A stretch of DNA of 64,000 bases from Porogramme epimiltina (Eukaryota > Basidiomycota > Agaricomycetes > Polyporales > Polyporaceae): contig FTLJ01000413.1 in NCBI GenBank assembly GCA_900155495.1, positions 1 to 64,000 of the forward strand, written 5' to 3'. The position numbers were made by a program, and so were the translations under genes. This document shows, piece by piece, positions 10,638 to 21,027 of this stretch. Positions within the stretch are counted from its first letter, which is position 1; each line of letters starts with the position of its first letter. The notes beneath the pieces are model-generated. The model searched no databases and was not told the DNA's origin. It was given only the letters and a program-made list of their open reading frames with translations.

Positions 10638-11914
10638 CTACGAAGAACACTCGAATGACCATGTATCACCGAGGTAGAGCCCCACTGTCTCTACGCGCCG
10701 GAATGGGATCATCTGACTCGGGAGGTCAATTACTCTATGCAAAATAATGTTACATGTGCTGTATTTCGGCCGTTTAGGAGTACACGTCAAGTTCCGCCAG
10801 GCGATACCTTGGTGTCCGAACAGAGAATTCAAGGTAACACTAAATGGACAACGGCTCGTCAGAAACTCTTTCATGCGCGCGAATACGTTGGCAGAGGATC
10901 TTACCTGCAAGTATTGCTGCCACAATGCGCGCAAGTCTTGGTCGTTTCCAATGATCTTGTCTATTCTCTCGGCAGTATCAAGAACTTCCTCGGACAGTAG
11001 GCGGAGGACCTCCATAGGATGGCGCTGCTCCGCTGCGGAACGAAGGTGGACATAGTTGCTCGTTTCACCCACGAGTTCTTCCTTGTAGAATGATAGGCTT
11101 GGGCAGATAGTCAGAAAATCGAACGAAATAAGCGCCACGAAACGCGAGCTCACATGTCACTGTAATGTTTACGAGGTTAGTCAATCTCGGTGTAGAAGAA
11201 AGCACAACAACGTACTTTGTTCCAAGCGTCCAGTGCTCAACTTCCCTGCATCATGGTGAGTGTCAGATGTTGCGAAGATGCTAGAGGAGCAGTGACGTAC
11301 GGAATGATCTGCAAGTACGAGTCTGGTGTCTCTCGCCAGCTTCGCATAAACATAAAATGGGTGAACTGCGGCCCTCCACCAGCCCGGGTCCGGAGATAGT
11401 AGGGGTAGCGCGTCGCTGCGGGCGCGATCTCCATCTCGCTCGTGGCAAACTCGACGAATGTCGCCGTGAGAGCGTCTAGTGTGCTGCTGATGATCGCGTC
11501 CGCGCCAACGTCCGTCCAGTAGAGGTGGGCGTCCCGGAGGAGATCGCCGAGCCGGTCGAAGATAGGGCTCAGTTGCGGGCGGCCGCTGATGAGGCGGCGA
11601 GCGAACTGCGCGATGGCGGCGGGGTCGCGCGAGCCGAGGTCCTCGCCGTAGAGCATGCAAGCGGTGTAAAGCGCGATGTAATAGCGGTGATCGAAGGAGA
11701 CGTGGGAGTAGGCGGTCTCTGCGTAAGAGCAGCTCGTTTCGACCATCTTGCCGAGCATCTGAGGGCCCACGGTGGCAGTCCACGAGGAGATCTCGCTAGT
11801 GAGCTTCCGGCGGAGTTCACCGTCCTGGGGACTATTGGGGGACCGGTAGTTGCTGCGTTGGAGAAAGTCGTGCACCACGTGACGTAGCTCCTCTCGCAGT
11901 GTCTCGGGTTTCAC
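10638..11914 (-). CDS. TRI5-like (trichodiene synthase family) sesquiterpene synthase
   Basis: Predicted class I terpene cyclase of the trichodiene synthase family, which ionises farnesyl diphosphate using Mg2+ bound by an acidic motif and an N-D-x-x-S-x-x-x-E motif. The core has four exons: 11301-11914, 11216-11245, 11154-11159 and 10638-11097. They join as EVEHWTLGTNDILSFYKEEL. The Asn-Asp pair of the NDxxSFYKE motif crosses a 6-nt exon. The first acidic motif is YTACMLYGEDLGSRD, and the C-terminus holds ARMKEFLT and a W/Y-rich end like SPRY-type family members. The spliced core is 369 residues, close to the family length. The frame at 11914 begins with GTG, so a short upstream exon is needed. 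One candidate is 12082-12144 (ATG start, phase-0 GTAAGA donor) joined to the CAG acceptor just before 11914. No P450 or other tailoring gene is adjacent. The product is unknown. Confidence 0.8.
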
Positions 11915-13152
11915 CTGGTAACATGATGGTACTTGTCAAGTTGTGTTAGGCATAGAGAAAGACGTTCCACGGACCGATGTCACAGACGCGATGAGGCAGC
12001 TAGAGGCAGGAATGTCCTGGATGCTGTCCTTTTCATGAGCCTGTGTATTGAAGGACATAGTGTGCCACGGCATCGTCTTACCTGGGGTTGAGTGCAGAGG
12101 CCCAAGTGTGAGCAGGGGTAGTGGAGGTTGCGTGAGCGTTGCATTGCTGTATGGCAATCATAGTGGAGTGTGAGAGGTGCTTGGTATTGCCTGAACGTGT
12201 GAGGGAGCTTTTATACAAGTGCTGACCCCAGCGAAGACATAGTAGTGCGCGAACTTCGGGCTCGGACTCAACCCCTCGCCGAGCCGTGTCAGGAAACAGG
12301 GGTACCAGATTCCCACCCTGTCCTTGACTGTCAAACTGCAGAGTCCGTGTTAAGCCGCGGCACTCGTCGGAGCCAATGATGTAAAGGCGGAGGGGCACTT
12401 ACAAAGAAAGTTACATCCCGTAGGGAAGCTTGTCTTCACGAGGGCGACTCTGGAACAATGGACGTGCAGATAAGCCGTGATTGCGGTTCTGTGAAACAAA
12501 ATTACAACACCCGCACAGTGCGCTACAACGGCATACCATTGGACAATTGGGAAGAGAAGAGCTCGGAAGAGGAACTCAGATTGAGGTGCGGACGCACTCC
12601 ACGCACCTCAGCGTGCCTATGACATTGCATGGTGCTAGTCAGATATGGTAAGAATCTGAACCAAGTCGACACCGTGTCATGAGCTCCGCCGGTCCAACCA
12701 GTGCAGCAAGCTTCGACGACAATCGCGGTGGGAGTAGTCCTGCAGCGGGTGAGGAAGGCGCCTTTTTGGTGACTTCCGCCAACATCGGTTAGCCGCGTCA
12801 GGACAGGCACTCCCAGCGCACCGGGCAGCGGCGGTTATGGGCCATACAGACGTCGAGTTGTGGAGCGCTACTGTACAGCAAAGTGAGTAAATCACCTCAT
12901 CTTGACTGATGGACACGGGTTATCGGGATGTCGGCCCCCGCGCAACAGCCTCGTCGGCAATTTTGGCCCCGGTCACGACGGCACTCTCATCGTACGCGTC
13001 GTGGCGGCCCCGACGCGTATGATGAGTTCCTACTTTTCGACTATCATGGGACTGGCCGCTCAACTCGCGTAGCACTGCCGATGCGACCTCGACCGGTGGA
13101 AGAGTCAAAGCTTGCTCGATACTCCCCCAAGATGAGTACATTGGCCAGCGGC
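11915..13152. other. Terpene synthase promoter and unassigned sequence
   Basis: The left part should contain the first exon, leader and promoter of the terpene synthase. The remainder (about 12230-13150) has only short frames without motifs on both strands. No gene is supported there. Confidence 0.4.
12208..12215 (-). promoter_or_regulatory. TATA box of the terpene synthase gene
   Basis: The minus strand reads TATAAAAG, a consensus TATA element. It lies 54 bp upstream of the first minus-strand ATG (12161) and 71 bp upstream of the candidate start at 12144. Assignment to the terpene synthase is inferred from position and orientation. Confidence 0.5.
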
Positions 13153-13692
13153 TCACTCCACGTCCACCGGCAGCACCTTCACCAGCCGATCGTTCTCGAT
13201 CTCGAAGTGATCGTACGCGACGGAGACGAACCACCCGCCTTCCAGCTCCTCGCGCAGCTTCGCGACGTGCCCCTTGTGACCCCCGCTGACGATCAGCGCG
13301 CTCTGCCCGACGTCGTCGGGGGGCACGGGGCGCAGGTACGACACAGGAACCGCGAAGGTGTGTACGTCCGGGCTGAGCGGCGCAAGCATCCTGACACGCG
13401 CGGTCGACGCAAAGCCGGTATTGCCGCGGCGAGTGTTGAAGACGGAAAGGACGAGGCCGTGGGCGCCCTCATAGTCGCCGTCGTGCCAACCGCAGCTGGC
13501 GAGCGTGCGCGCGGAGCCATGGATGGAGATAACCAAACCGGCTTGGGAGGAGAAGACTGGATCCAGAAGCCAATCTTCGGCAATGGCTGCGGTAAGTGGT
13601 AAGCCGGAAGCCGACTGGGGCTCTCGCGGGCAGGGCTCACCGGTGGCTTCTACACCCGCCTCCAGGCTGGTCTCGCTTCGAGCAGCGGTCAC
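13153..13692 (-). CDS. KOW-domain (Spt5-like) protein fragment
   Basis: An open frame of about 180 codons ending at 13153. It resembles the C-terminal KOW region of Spt5-type transcription elongation factors and the orphan Spt5-like paralogues common in Polyporales. Visible elements are WHDGDYEGAHGLVLSV, then PVSYLRPVPPDDVGQSALIVSG, then GHKGHVAKLREE and SVAYDHFEIENDRLVKVLP, which form a KOW-like module. The listed start is a GTG; the frame remains open further upstream (DIQYCTSK) and probably joins an exon beyond 13700. An upstream minus frame at 13790-14377 contains DVIIVVDSDDD, but its splice phase did not fit cleanly. It lacks the NGN and other KOW domains of real Spt5, so it is a degenerate paralogue or partial gene. 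Confidence 0.45.
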   Translation of the reverse strand: MTAARSETSLEAGVEATGEPCPREPQSASGLPLTAAIAEDWLLDPVFSSQAGLVISIHGSARTLASCGWHDGDYEGAHGLVLSVFNTRRGNTGFASTARVRMLAPLSPDVHTFAVPVSYLRPVPPDDVGQSALIVSGGHKGHVAKLREELEGGWFVSVAYDHFEIENDRLVKVLPVDVE

Positions 13693-14592
13693 CTTGCTTG
13701 TGCAGTATTGAATATCGGATGACCCGTTCTCCTGGAGTTGATTGAGTTATGGTTACACGTGGTGGCGTACTGCGGTTGTGGCAAGAGGCTTACCAGTCCG
13801 GGGCTCCCAGGCTGTCTACCGCATGCGTGAATGGCTGCGTGGACACCATCTTCGGCCTGCTCATCGTGAGATTAGCTACGGTGGCGCTAACGCGACATAA
13901 CAAGGTAGAGATTACACATGCGTTGTCGTCATCGCTGTCCACCACGATGATTACATCCGGGCTGTCCTCGCGCTTCAGCCTTTTCGCACTCTGGCTGCCC
14001 TTGTCCACCTCCGACCATCCTTGCGTTTTGACGGCACGCGGCATGGTCGGAGACGAGGAGCGGAAACGCTTCCTTGATTCTGTGCCCTCATTTCGTGTGT
14101 TGAGTGGCCTGTGTGGGCCTCGGTGCCGCGCCCCTGTCGGGTTGCGGAGGCCGGGCGTAACTCTATCTGTCCTCATGGTTGCGCGGCTACCTAAAAGCGG
14201 GTTCCGTTGATGCGGTTCTACCTGCCACGAAATACAAAAAGTGGTTAGTGATCGTCCTAGCCTTGAAACGGGGAGGGAAAGACAGACCGTGCGTGTCGTG
14301 GATGGGGTCAACCCCGGGCTGCGCTTGCGCAATGTTTCAAGTTTCGTGTTCCTGCGGCAACAACTTACGTAACACATGCTTCCACGACTAGGTTTGTCAC
14401 TCTGTTGGCCGGGGCACGCTTACACCTAAATAACTCTTCTCCAGCCACCCGAACGTGTCTTCCCTGAGAAGTGTACCGGATCGCGAGGAGGATCAGCGCT
14501 TATATATCCAATACGATTGCATTCGAAGGTACGTCTTCGACGTGGGTATCGTACAACGCAATTCAACACGCACACGCTACGAGTCGCCACCT
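13693..14592. other. Unassigned; possible 5' exons of the KOW-like gene
   Basis: A minus-strand frame at 13790-14377 is rich in Arg/Ser and holds SPDVIIVVDSDDD, which looks like a SUMO-interacting motif (hydrophobic core plus acidic tail). It could be an upstream exon of the KOW-like gene or unrelated. No other feature was recognised before the stop of the peptidase gene at 14593. Confidence 0.35.
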
Positions 14593-17500
14593 CTACTCGC
14601 TCTTGCCAGAGTATTTGCCCAACCAGCGGAAGACTTCGTAGTGCCACTTCAGGCTGTTTTGGTGGTTCAGCACCCAGTGGTTCTCATCCGGGAAAATTAC
14701 GAGACGGCTAGGGATGCTAAGCCTAACGGAAAGCCTGAGTAAGCGAGAGGAACAAATGTGAAGGGAGAGAGTGGTACATACTGCTGGAGGGCATGGAATG
14801 CGCCGATGCCGTCGGTCTCGGGCAGCCGGTAGTCCTTGCTCCCGTGGATGATAAGCATAGGAGTCGACCATTTGTCCACGAAATTGATAGGGTCGAACCT
14901 AGTGGGGTAGGAAGGTGAGCGCCATCCATGAAAATCTATATTCAGACTTACTTCTTAATGATCTCCTGAGCACGGGGCTCCCACGGGCGTCCTCCCCACT
15001 CGTAATTGAACTGCGGAATGTATGAGAACGCAAACAACACGTCGTCGTACGTGAGATGTACTCACGAAGAAGAGCTCATCGGTGGAGTAACCGTGGTATT
15101 GCGCTCCGAATGCCTGGATAAAAGTGAGCTGATTTCATTGCGCTATTTTCCTGAAACACGTACACCATCATGGCACACAAGGGCCTTGAAGTTGAAACCG
15201 AACTCGGGGTGGCCCTGGATCCAGCTGGACAGATGGTCAGCGAGGATACTCCCATGTTGGTATGACATCGCCGTACTTGATAGCGTAACCACCATAGCTT
15301 GCGCCGGCAGCTACGGCGCGATCGGGGTCTACCTCCGGGAAGTTCTCCAGGACGTATTTCCAACCGGCTTGGAGATCTACATTTACCATCAAAGAGTTAG
15401 GCACGAAGATAAGCTGAATAGCTGTTGATACTCACCCACGAAGGGCTTTCCTCCCCAGTCCTGGGAGATGGCGTCCGTAAATTCTGAAACAGTCTTCTGA
15501 GTACGCGTTACGCCGACTATACGCATCAGACTGACCTTGGCCGAAGGAAGTAGAGCCAGTCGGGTTGATGGCGACGACAAAGTACCCTTGTTGAGCAAAG
15601 ACTAATAAAGCACTGACGTTAGCTTCAGACACCCTTCTCTGTACAAAACACTCACTGTTAGGGTTCCACCGGTTCGACCACTGGTCCTCCCACGCGCCCT
15701 CTGGCCCGCCGTGGATGAGCAGCAGGATTGGCCACGCCTTCTCGTCGCCCTTCTTGAACCCAGGCGGCTTGAGCGTCCAGCCGTGCACGCGCTTGCCCTC
15801 CGCGCCGGTGAACCAGAAGTCCTCGCCGGCGTCGAGGGTCTTGGTCTTGAGCGCGGGCGCGGCGAAGCGCGTCAGCTGGTCGGCGACGGGCGCGACTGCA
15901 GCGTCGAGCCCGCGGAGGACGAATGCGTCGTTGGGCCCGGTGAGTGAGGAACGCGTGAACGCGAGGCGGCCGTTCGGGAGGGGCTGGATCGAGGAGACGG
16001 CGCCAGAGGAGGTAAGCTCGTGCGGTGCGCTGAACGAGGAGTCCAGGGCGGGGTCGGTCGTCGAAGCGGAGGGCGTGGGCGGAACGGGGAGCGAGAAGAT
16101 CTTGATACGGGCGATGTCGGCGGCGGTGAAGAAGACGGTCTTGTCGTCATGTGCGAACTACCAGGGGGTTTTAGGAGATGCGGGGAGTGCGCGAGGGGCT
16201 GAGGCGTACCGCGATGGAGCTCACTGACCGGTCCCAGTGTTGGGTGAGAGTGTACCTCACATCCTTCGCAATGTCATAGATGACCAACTTCGCTCTGCGA
16301 AGGGATAAGTCGCGAGTACAACCCAAGAAGACGAGATACTAACCGGTCAGACTCGTGGCCATCTCTGTCAAGCTCTGTCCATGCGGCCTTGTCTCCGGCC
16401 GTGCTGAACACGGGGCTGTGCGTAGCCCCCTGCTTTCCGGAGGTCACCTCCTTGGGGGTGCCGGACCCGTCAATTGGGACAATATAGACCTGTAGCGGGC
16501 ACTGGGTGAATTATTTTCCCGCGCGCAGACACACTATTCTCACGTTCTGCTTGGTGTGCCATGCCTTCGGGAGCTGGGGATCTTTCGCGGTGAAGATTAC
16601 GGAGGTGTCACTGATGTCGAAGTCGTCGGTTCCGCCAAACGGTTCGACGGGGGATTGCTGAAAAGGAATCATTGGACACACGCCTTCCAGACAAGTCGCG
16701 ATGGACGCACCAGGCCCGTTCCCTTGAGCAAGTTAACGAAGTCTGTGCCGAGTGCCCACTTGCCGTCCGCGCCCTTCGCGAGCTTCACGCTGAAAAGCGA
16801 CGCGACCTTCGGCCCGGCCCAAGTGTCCCAGTGCCGCTCGAACGTGTCGTCGTACACGAACGCGGTGTGCCCACGGTTCTCCCACGCGTCGTCGTTCTCC
16901 TTCACCTTCTTCAGGTCGCCATCCGCGTGCACGAATTCGGAAAAGACGAGCACGCCGGGCTTGGCGGCGTAGCGGAAGTTCGTGACGGAGTCGGTGGGGA
17001 ACTTGCCGAGGCGCACGGGCGGATCAGGGAGGATGTTGGATTCAACCTCGAAGGAGATCGCGTAGAGCGCGATGACCTTGTCCTCTGGGACGGCGTGCGC
17101 GAGGGTGCGGTCGTCAAGCCAGAAGACCTCGCCGCCGGAGGGGAGCGGGATGTCGACGGTCAGGGTAGAGCTCTCGACGCCCGTAATGTGGAGAGACTTG
17201 CTGTTCCTGTACGCGCGCGCATTCCAGAACTGCGCGGGTTGTGCAGAGGACGCGAAAGACTCACTTCTTATCCTTGAGCGAGTACTGACTCAACGGGACG
17301 AAGAGGAGATCGCCAGAGGGGTTCGCGACGCCGACACCGGGCCGAGGAAGCTGGACGAGGTCCGTCGGGGAGAAGATGTCGGGGCCTTGCTTGAACTCAA
17401 AGTCGGCCATGCCGGGGGCGTAGAGGCTGGTGGAGTTGACGGTAGGCTGGAGGGGGACTTGGGCGGCGAGGCCGAGCACGGTCGCGGGGAAACCTGGAGG

Positions 17501-17596
17501 AACCCGCATCGTGGGCAACGTGGGGGGCCCTATCGATGTGCTGCTGATCGTGGACGAGCTGAGGAAAGCGTGGGCGGAGGAGACCCGGGCAGTCAT
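14593..17596 (-). CDS. Dipeptidyl peptidase 5-like S9 serine peptidase
   Basis: Prolyl-oligopeptidase family (S9) peptidase of the dipeptidyl-peptidase V/acylaminoacyl-peptidase type, which removes N-terminal dipeptides. The ATG at 17596 opens exon 1. An acceptor continues the frame as KKNSKSLHITGVESSTLTVDIPL. The N-terminal two-thirds is the beta-propeller (for example GGEVFWLDDRTLAHA, DDFDISDTSVIFTAKDP). The hydrolase domain begins with WPILLLIHGGPEGAWEDQW and GYFVVAINPTGSTSFGQ. The nucleophile motif is GASYGGYAI with Ser at 15297-15299, the acid is in LIIHGSKDYRLP near 14845 and the His in FPDENHWVLNH near 14690, so the triad is complete. About ten short introns interrupt it. No convincing signal peptide is visible, unlike secreted fungal DPP5, so a cytosolic location is possible. 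It shares a 366-bp divergent promoter with RPT5. Confidence 0.86.
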
Positions 17597-17962
17597 GCGT
17601 CTCGCATTCAGTGGGACATCATTCCCGCGCGGTCGCCATATGGCACGTCCCGAACGCGTCTTTCTCTCGCCCTCACTGCTTTCTCAGAGCCTAGGGCTGG
17701 GCGGGCCTAGACACACTCAGTACCTCCATAGTGCTGCACAAAATGCCCCATTTGCTTGACTTTATGTGCAGAGAGGACAGAGGACACGGCCGTCGGCGGG
17801 CGATGTCGTCATGGACGCATCGACGCGCGAACGCGCGCCAGCACCGATGACACACATGTGACACAGACGCGTGACGCGACGTCACGGCGACGCGTACGCG
17901 CAGGAGCCAAGCCGCGCACACCGCGAACGCCGGCCCCGCTCTCCCTCTTCTCCCTGCCCACA
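17597..17962. promoter_or_regulatory. Divergent promoter of the S9 peptidase and RPT5
   Basis: The starts of the two genes are 366 bp apart and point away from each other, so regulatory sites for both must lie here. CGTCAC/GACGCGT-rich sequence at 17860-17900 and a pyrimidine-rich tract just upstream of the RPT5 ATG are visible. No clear TATA box or proteasome-associated control element was found. Confidence 0.5.
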
Positions 17963-19627
17963 ATGTCCTCAGCAGCTCCCCCCAACCCGCCAAACAACAA
18001 CCCCGAGAAGCCCAAGGACGGGCCTTCGTCCTCGTCCGCTCCCTCCGCAGCGCAAGATGCCGCAATGGACACCACACCCGACCGTACTCCCGAGGAGACC
18101 TGGGATGACATTCCGGAGGACATTATGAGCCTCCCGACGGCTGATATCGCGACGAGGATACGGCTTTTGGACAACGACCTGAAGGTGCGTTCCGTCCGTT
18201 GTGTGAAGGAATTTCTAAACAAACATGCAAGTGGGCCGAATAGATCATGCGCTCAGAGACACTGCGTCTGCAGCATGAGCAGAACGTCATGAAGGAGAAG
18301 ATTCGGGAGAATGGCGAGAAGATTAAGCAGAACAAAGTTCTCCCATATCTTGTCGGCAACGTTGTTGAGGTGCGTGCATTCACCCGCACATTTCGACATT
18401 ATATTGAGCAAGCGCCACAGATTCTGGATGTCGACCCCGAGGGCGAGGAGGATGGCGCAAACCGTGACCTTGACTCTATGCGCAAGGGCAAATGTGCCGT
18501 CATCAAGACCTCAACACGACAAACCGTCTTCCTCCCACTCATCGGTCTCGTCCCCGCCGAGAAGCTGAAACCCGGTGACCTCGTCGGCGTCAACAAGGAC
18601 TCATACCTTGTCCTCGATACCCTTCCCGCGGAGTTCGACTCGCGTGTAAAGGCGATGGAAGTTGACGAGCGGCCGACGGAGACGTACACGGACATCGGTG
18701 GATTGGAGAAGCAGATTGAGGAGCTGGTGGAGGCGATTGTGCTACCCATGGAGCAGGCAGACAAATTCAAGACCCTGGGCATTAAGCCGCCAAAGGGTTG
18801 TTTGATGTATGGGCCTCCTGGTACGTATGACCTCACGGTTAGTATGTGTCGTGCGTCTGATGCGTCCCCAGGTACCGGCAAGACCCTTATGGCGCGAGCA
18901 TGTGCCGCGCAAACAAATGCATGTTATCTCAAGCTCGCCGGCCCGTCATTAGTACAAATGTTTATTGGTGACGGTGCGAAGTTGGTTCGGGACGCGTTCG
19001 AGCTCGCGAAGGAGAAGGCGCCGGCCATCATCTTCATTGACGAATTGGATGCTATTGGCACTAAGCGGTTCGACTCTGAGAAGAGCGGTGACCGTGAGGT
19101 GCAACGGACCATGCTCGAGCTCCTCAACCAGCTCGATGGGTTCAGCAGCGACGAGCGGATCAAGGTGAGCCGCACATCGTTCATTTCCGCCTGCCCGCAC
19201 GCTAACCCAGGGCTGCAGGTCATCGCGGCGACGAACCGCATCGACATCCTCGACCCCGCTCTTCTCCGGTCCGGTCGCCTCGACCGGAAGATTGAGTTCC
19301 CGCTGCCGAACGAGACCGCGCGGGCGCGCATCCTGGAGATCCATTCACGGAAGATGGCCGTCGCGGCGGACGTCAACTACGAGGAGCTCGCACGGAGTAC
19401 AGACGAGTTCAACGGTGCGCAACTCAAGGCTGTCTGCGTGGAGGCGGGTATGATCGCGTTGCGGGAGGGCGCGACGAAGCTCACACACGAGCACTTCTTG
19501 AGCGGCATCGCAGAGGGTGAGTGTCGAGTTGCGTGCTCCGCGGAGGCACGTCGTGGTGCTAATATTGTCCGCGTCCCGATTTACAGTGCAGAGCAAGAAG
19601 AAGAACCCGCTCAATTACTTCATGTAG
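17963..19627 (+). CDS. RPT5: 26S proteasome regulatory ATPase subunit Rpt5 (6A)
   Basis: AAA+ ATPase of the 19S base that unfolds and translocates ubiquitinated substrates. Exons are 17963-18184, 18244-18369, 18421-18820, 18872-19164, 19219-19516 and 19587-19627 (459 residues). The order is an acidic/Pro-rich N-terminus, a coiled coil ([17 protein letters not shown]) and an OB domain ([17 protein letters not shown]). The ATPase follows, with Walker A GPPGTGKT split by intron 3, Walker [15 protein letters not shown], the second region of homology [17 protein letters not shown] and the sensor region [19 protein letters not shown]. The paralogue is fixed as Rpt5 by [19 protein letters not shown] and [16 protein letters not shown]. 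The C-terminus reads NPLNYFM, so the usual HbYX tail carries Phe rather than Tyr at the Y position. Identification is firm. Confidence 0.97.
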
Positions 19628-20287
19628 ACTGGCTGTGGTGTTCGGCTTGTGGCATTCTCCCTTGCAATGTATTATTCTCTCGCTTTCTCGCGGTAACCCG
19701 GACATTACCCGATCTTCTTGCCTGAGGCTGTGTTTGGAAGACGGGTACCTCATGTCAGCGGATAGGGTTCAGGCCAGAACAGGGCGTGTGAGATGAAGAG
19801 CCGTGCCGCGAGGCAGTCTGTTTGTCTCTCCTGCTCGAATCCCAGTGAGTCCCCGTGGCGCCGAACGTTCGGATGTTCCGACAACAATTGGGTCTGATAT
19901 TGAGGGATTTAGGAGTTCGTATCTTACGGCTACTTATGTAATTGCGAAACATGATCTTTATCCTCTCAAACGTCGCCGCATCTCTCTTGGGTGCGCCAGT
20001 CATCTGCGCATGTTCCTCGCCCACGTTGACCACTCTCGGGCGGCACAAAGGGCCGTACTCCCTGTGCCTCCTCAGCCCTCGTCCACGTAGAAAGTCGAGA
20101 GCAACGGGCTCCGCTCCGCCGACTTCTGCCCAGGTCCGGCCTGGTTCACAGAACTCCACGGAAGGTCTGGACGGGCTTCGGATATTCCCCCGAACGGCGC
20201 CGCCCTGGCCCCGTGGCGGCGCAACGCATTTCTGCTTGATCATCGCGTGGGCGCAGACCGCATCCGCATCTGTATGCAGCACGCGCT

Positions 20288-20307
20288 AGGAGGTCTGTGG
20301 ACCTCCT
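20288..20307. promoter_or_regulatory. Perfect inverted repeat upstream of a TATA box
   Basis: Eight-bp arms aggaggtc and gacctcct are separated by tgtg. The palindrome lies 8 bp upstream of a consensus TATA box and about 157 bp from the ATG of the secreted protein gene. The symmetry and position suggest a dimeric transcription-factor site; the factor is unknown. Confidence 0.45.
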
Positions 20308-20315
20308 GTCTGCTC

Positions 20316-20322
20316 TATAAAT
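20316..20322 (+). promoter_or_regulatory. TATA box of the small secreted protein gene
   Basis: TATAAAT in the plus orientation, 142 bp upstream of the start codon at 20464. A further TATAAA near 20425 is a less likely alternative because it is only about 35 bp from the ATG. Confidence 0.5.
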
Positions 20323-20463
20323 GGGCGCCGTGCTGCATACCGCTTGCTTCCCCGCCATAGGTTTACCCCCTCCTCTGCCTTTCGCTACCCCTCACAAGGC
20401 CGCCCGCCAACTACCCACATTTCTTATAAAGCTTCCTAATCCGACCCCACCGCCCAAAAAGCC

Positions 20464-21027
20464 ATGAAGGTCACCCTCTCCACCGCCACCCTCGCCACCG
20501 CCTTCTCCCTCCTCGCCGCACCCGCGCTCGCCGGCCCGGGCGACATCCTCTTCCCGCACCCGGGGACGCAGATCGCGCCGGGCGCGTCGTTCAACTTCAC
20601 GTACGACATCCGCGCCGACTACTGCACGTCGACATACGCGTACTCGGTCTTCCTCGTGACCGAGACCCCGGCGGACGGCGCGTTCGCGCCCGCGGACGTG
20701 TTCATGGGCGGCCACTTCTTCGGCCGCTTCGACGCGGAGAACTATCCCGCCGTGCCCGTCGCGACGCACCCCGCACCGCCGCAGCTCGTCATGCCCAACT
20801 TCTCGCTCCCAGAGGGCGGCTGGGGCGCGGGCGAGTCCGCGAGCGACCGCACCTTCCAGCTTGCGGTCCTCGAGGAGTGGGACGGGTGCGACGCTTCGGT
20901 GAGTGGTGATTCTATGCACTCTGTCTATGCTCGACGCTGATCTAAATGGTATGTGTAGGGCCCGGTAGGGACGAAGTTCAGCTTGGCGGTGGTGCCGATC
21001 GTGTACAATGCGACTGGTACCCACTGA
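20464..21027 (+). CDS. Small secreted protein of unknown function
   Basis: A 167-residue protein encoded by exons 20464-20898 and 20959-21027, joined in phase 0. Residues 1-20 form a clear signal peptide (MKVTLSTATLATAFSLLAAP, then ALAGPG). The mature part contains GPGDILFPHPGTQIAPGASF, then NFTYDI, DYCTSTYAYSVFLVTET and TFQLAVLEEWDGC. It ends with KFSLAVVPIVYNATGTH. The alternating hydrophobic pattern, two cysteines and N-glycosylation sequons (NFT, NFS, NAT) suggest a beta-sandwich, Ig-like extracellular protein. Similar small secreted proteins occur in wood-decay Agaricomycetes; I do not recognise a characterised family. Extracellular location is well supported; the function is unknown. 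Confidence 0.82.

Larger units (their letters stand above)
19628..20463. other. Intergenic region, promoter of the secreted protein gene
   Basis: No gene was recognised from the RPT5 3' end to the small secreted protein. The last 180 bp carry a perfect palindrome at 20288-20307 and a TATA box at 20316. A second TATAAA lies near 20425, closer to the start codon. Confidence 0.45.

Noticed and set aside
10638..17596. Terpene biosynthetic gene cluster around the TRI5-like synthase
   Set aside because: Neighbours are F-box, KOW-like and S9 peptidase genes; no P450, oxidoreductase, transferase, transporter or cluster regulator was found nearby.
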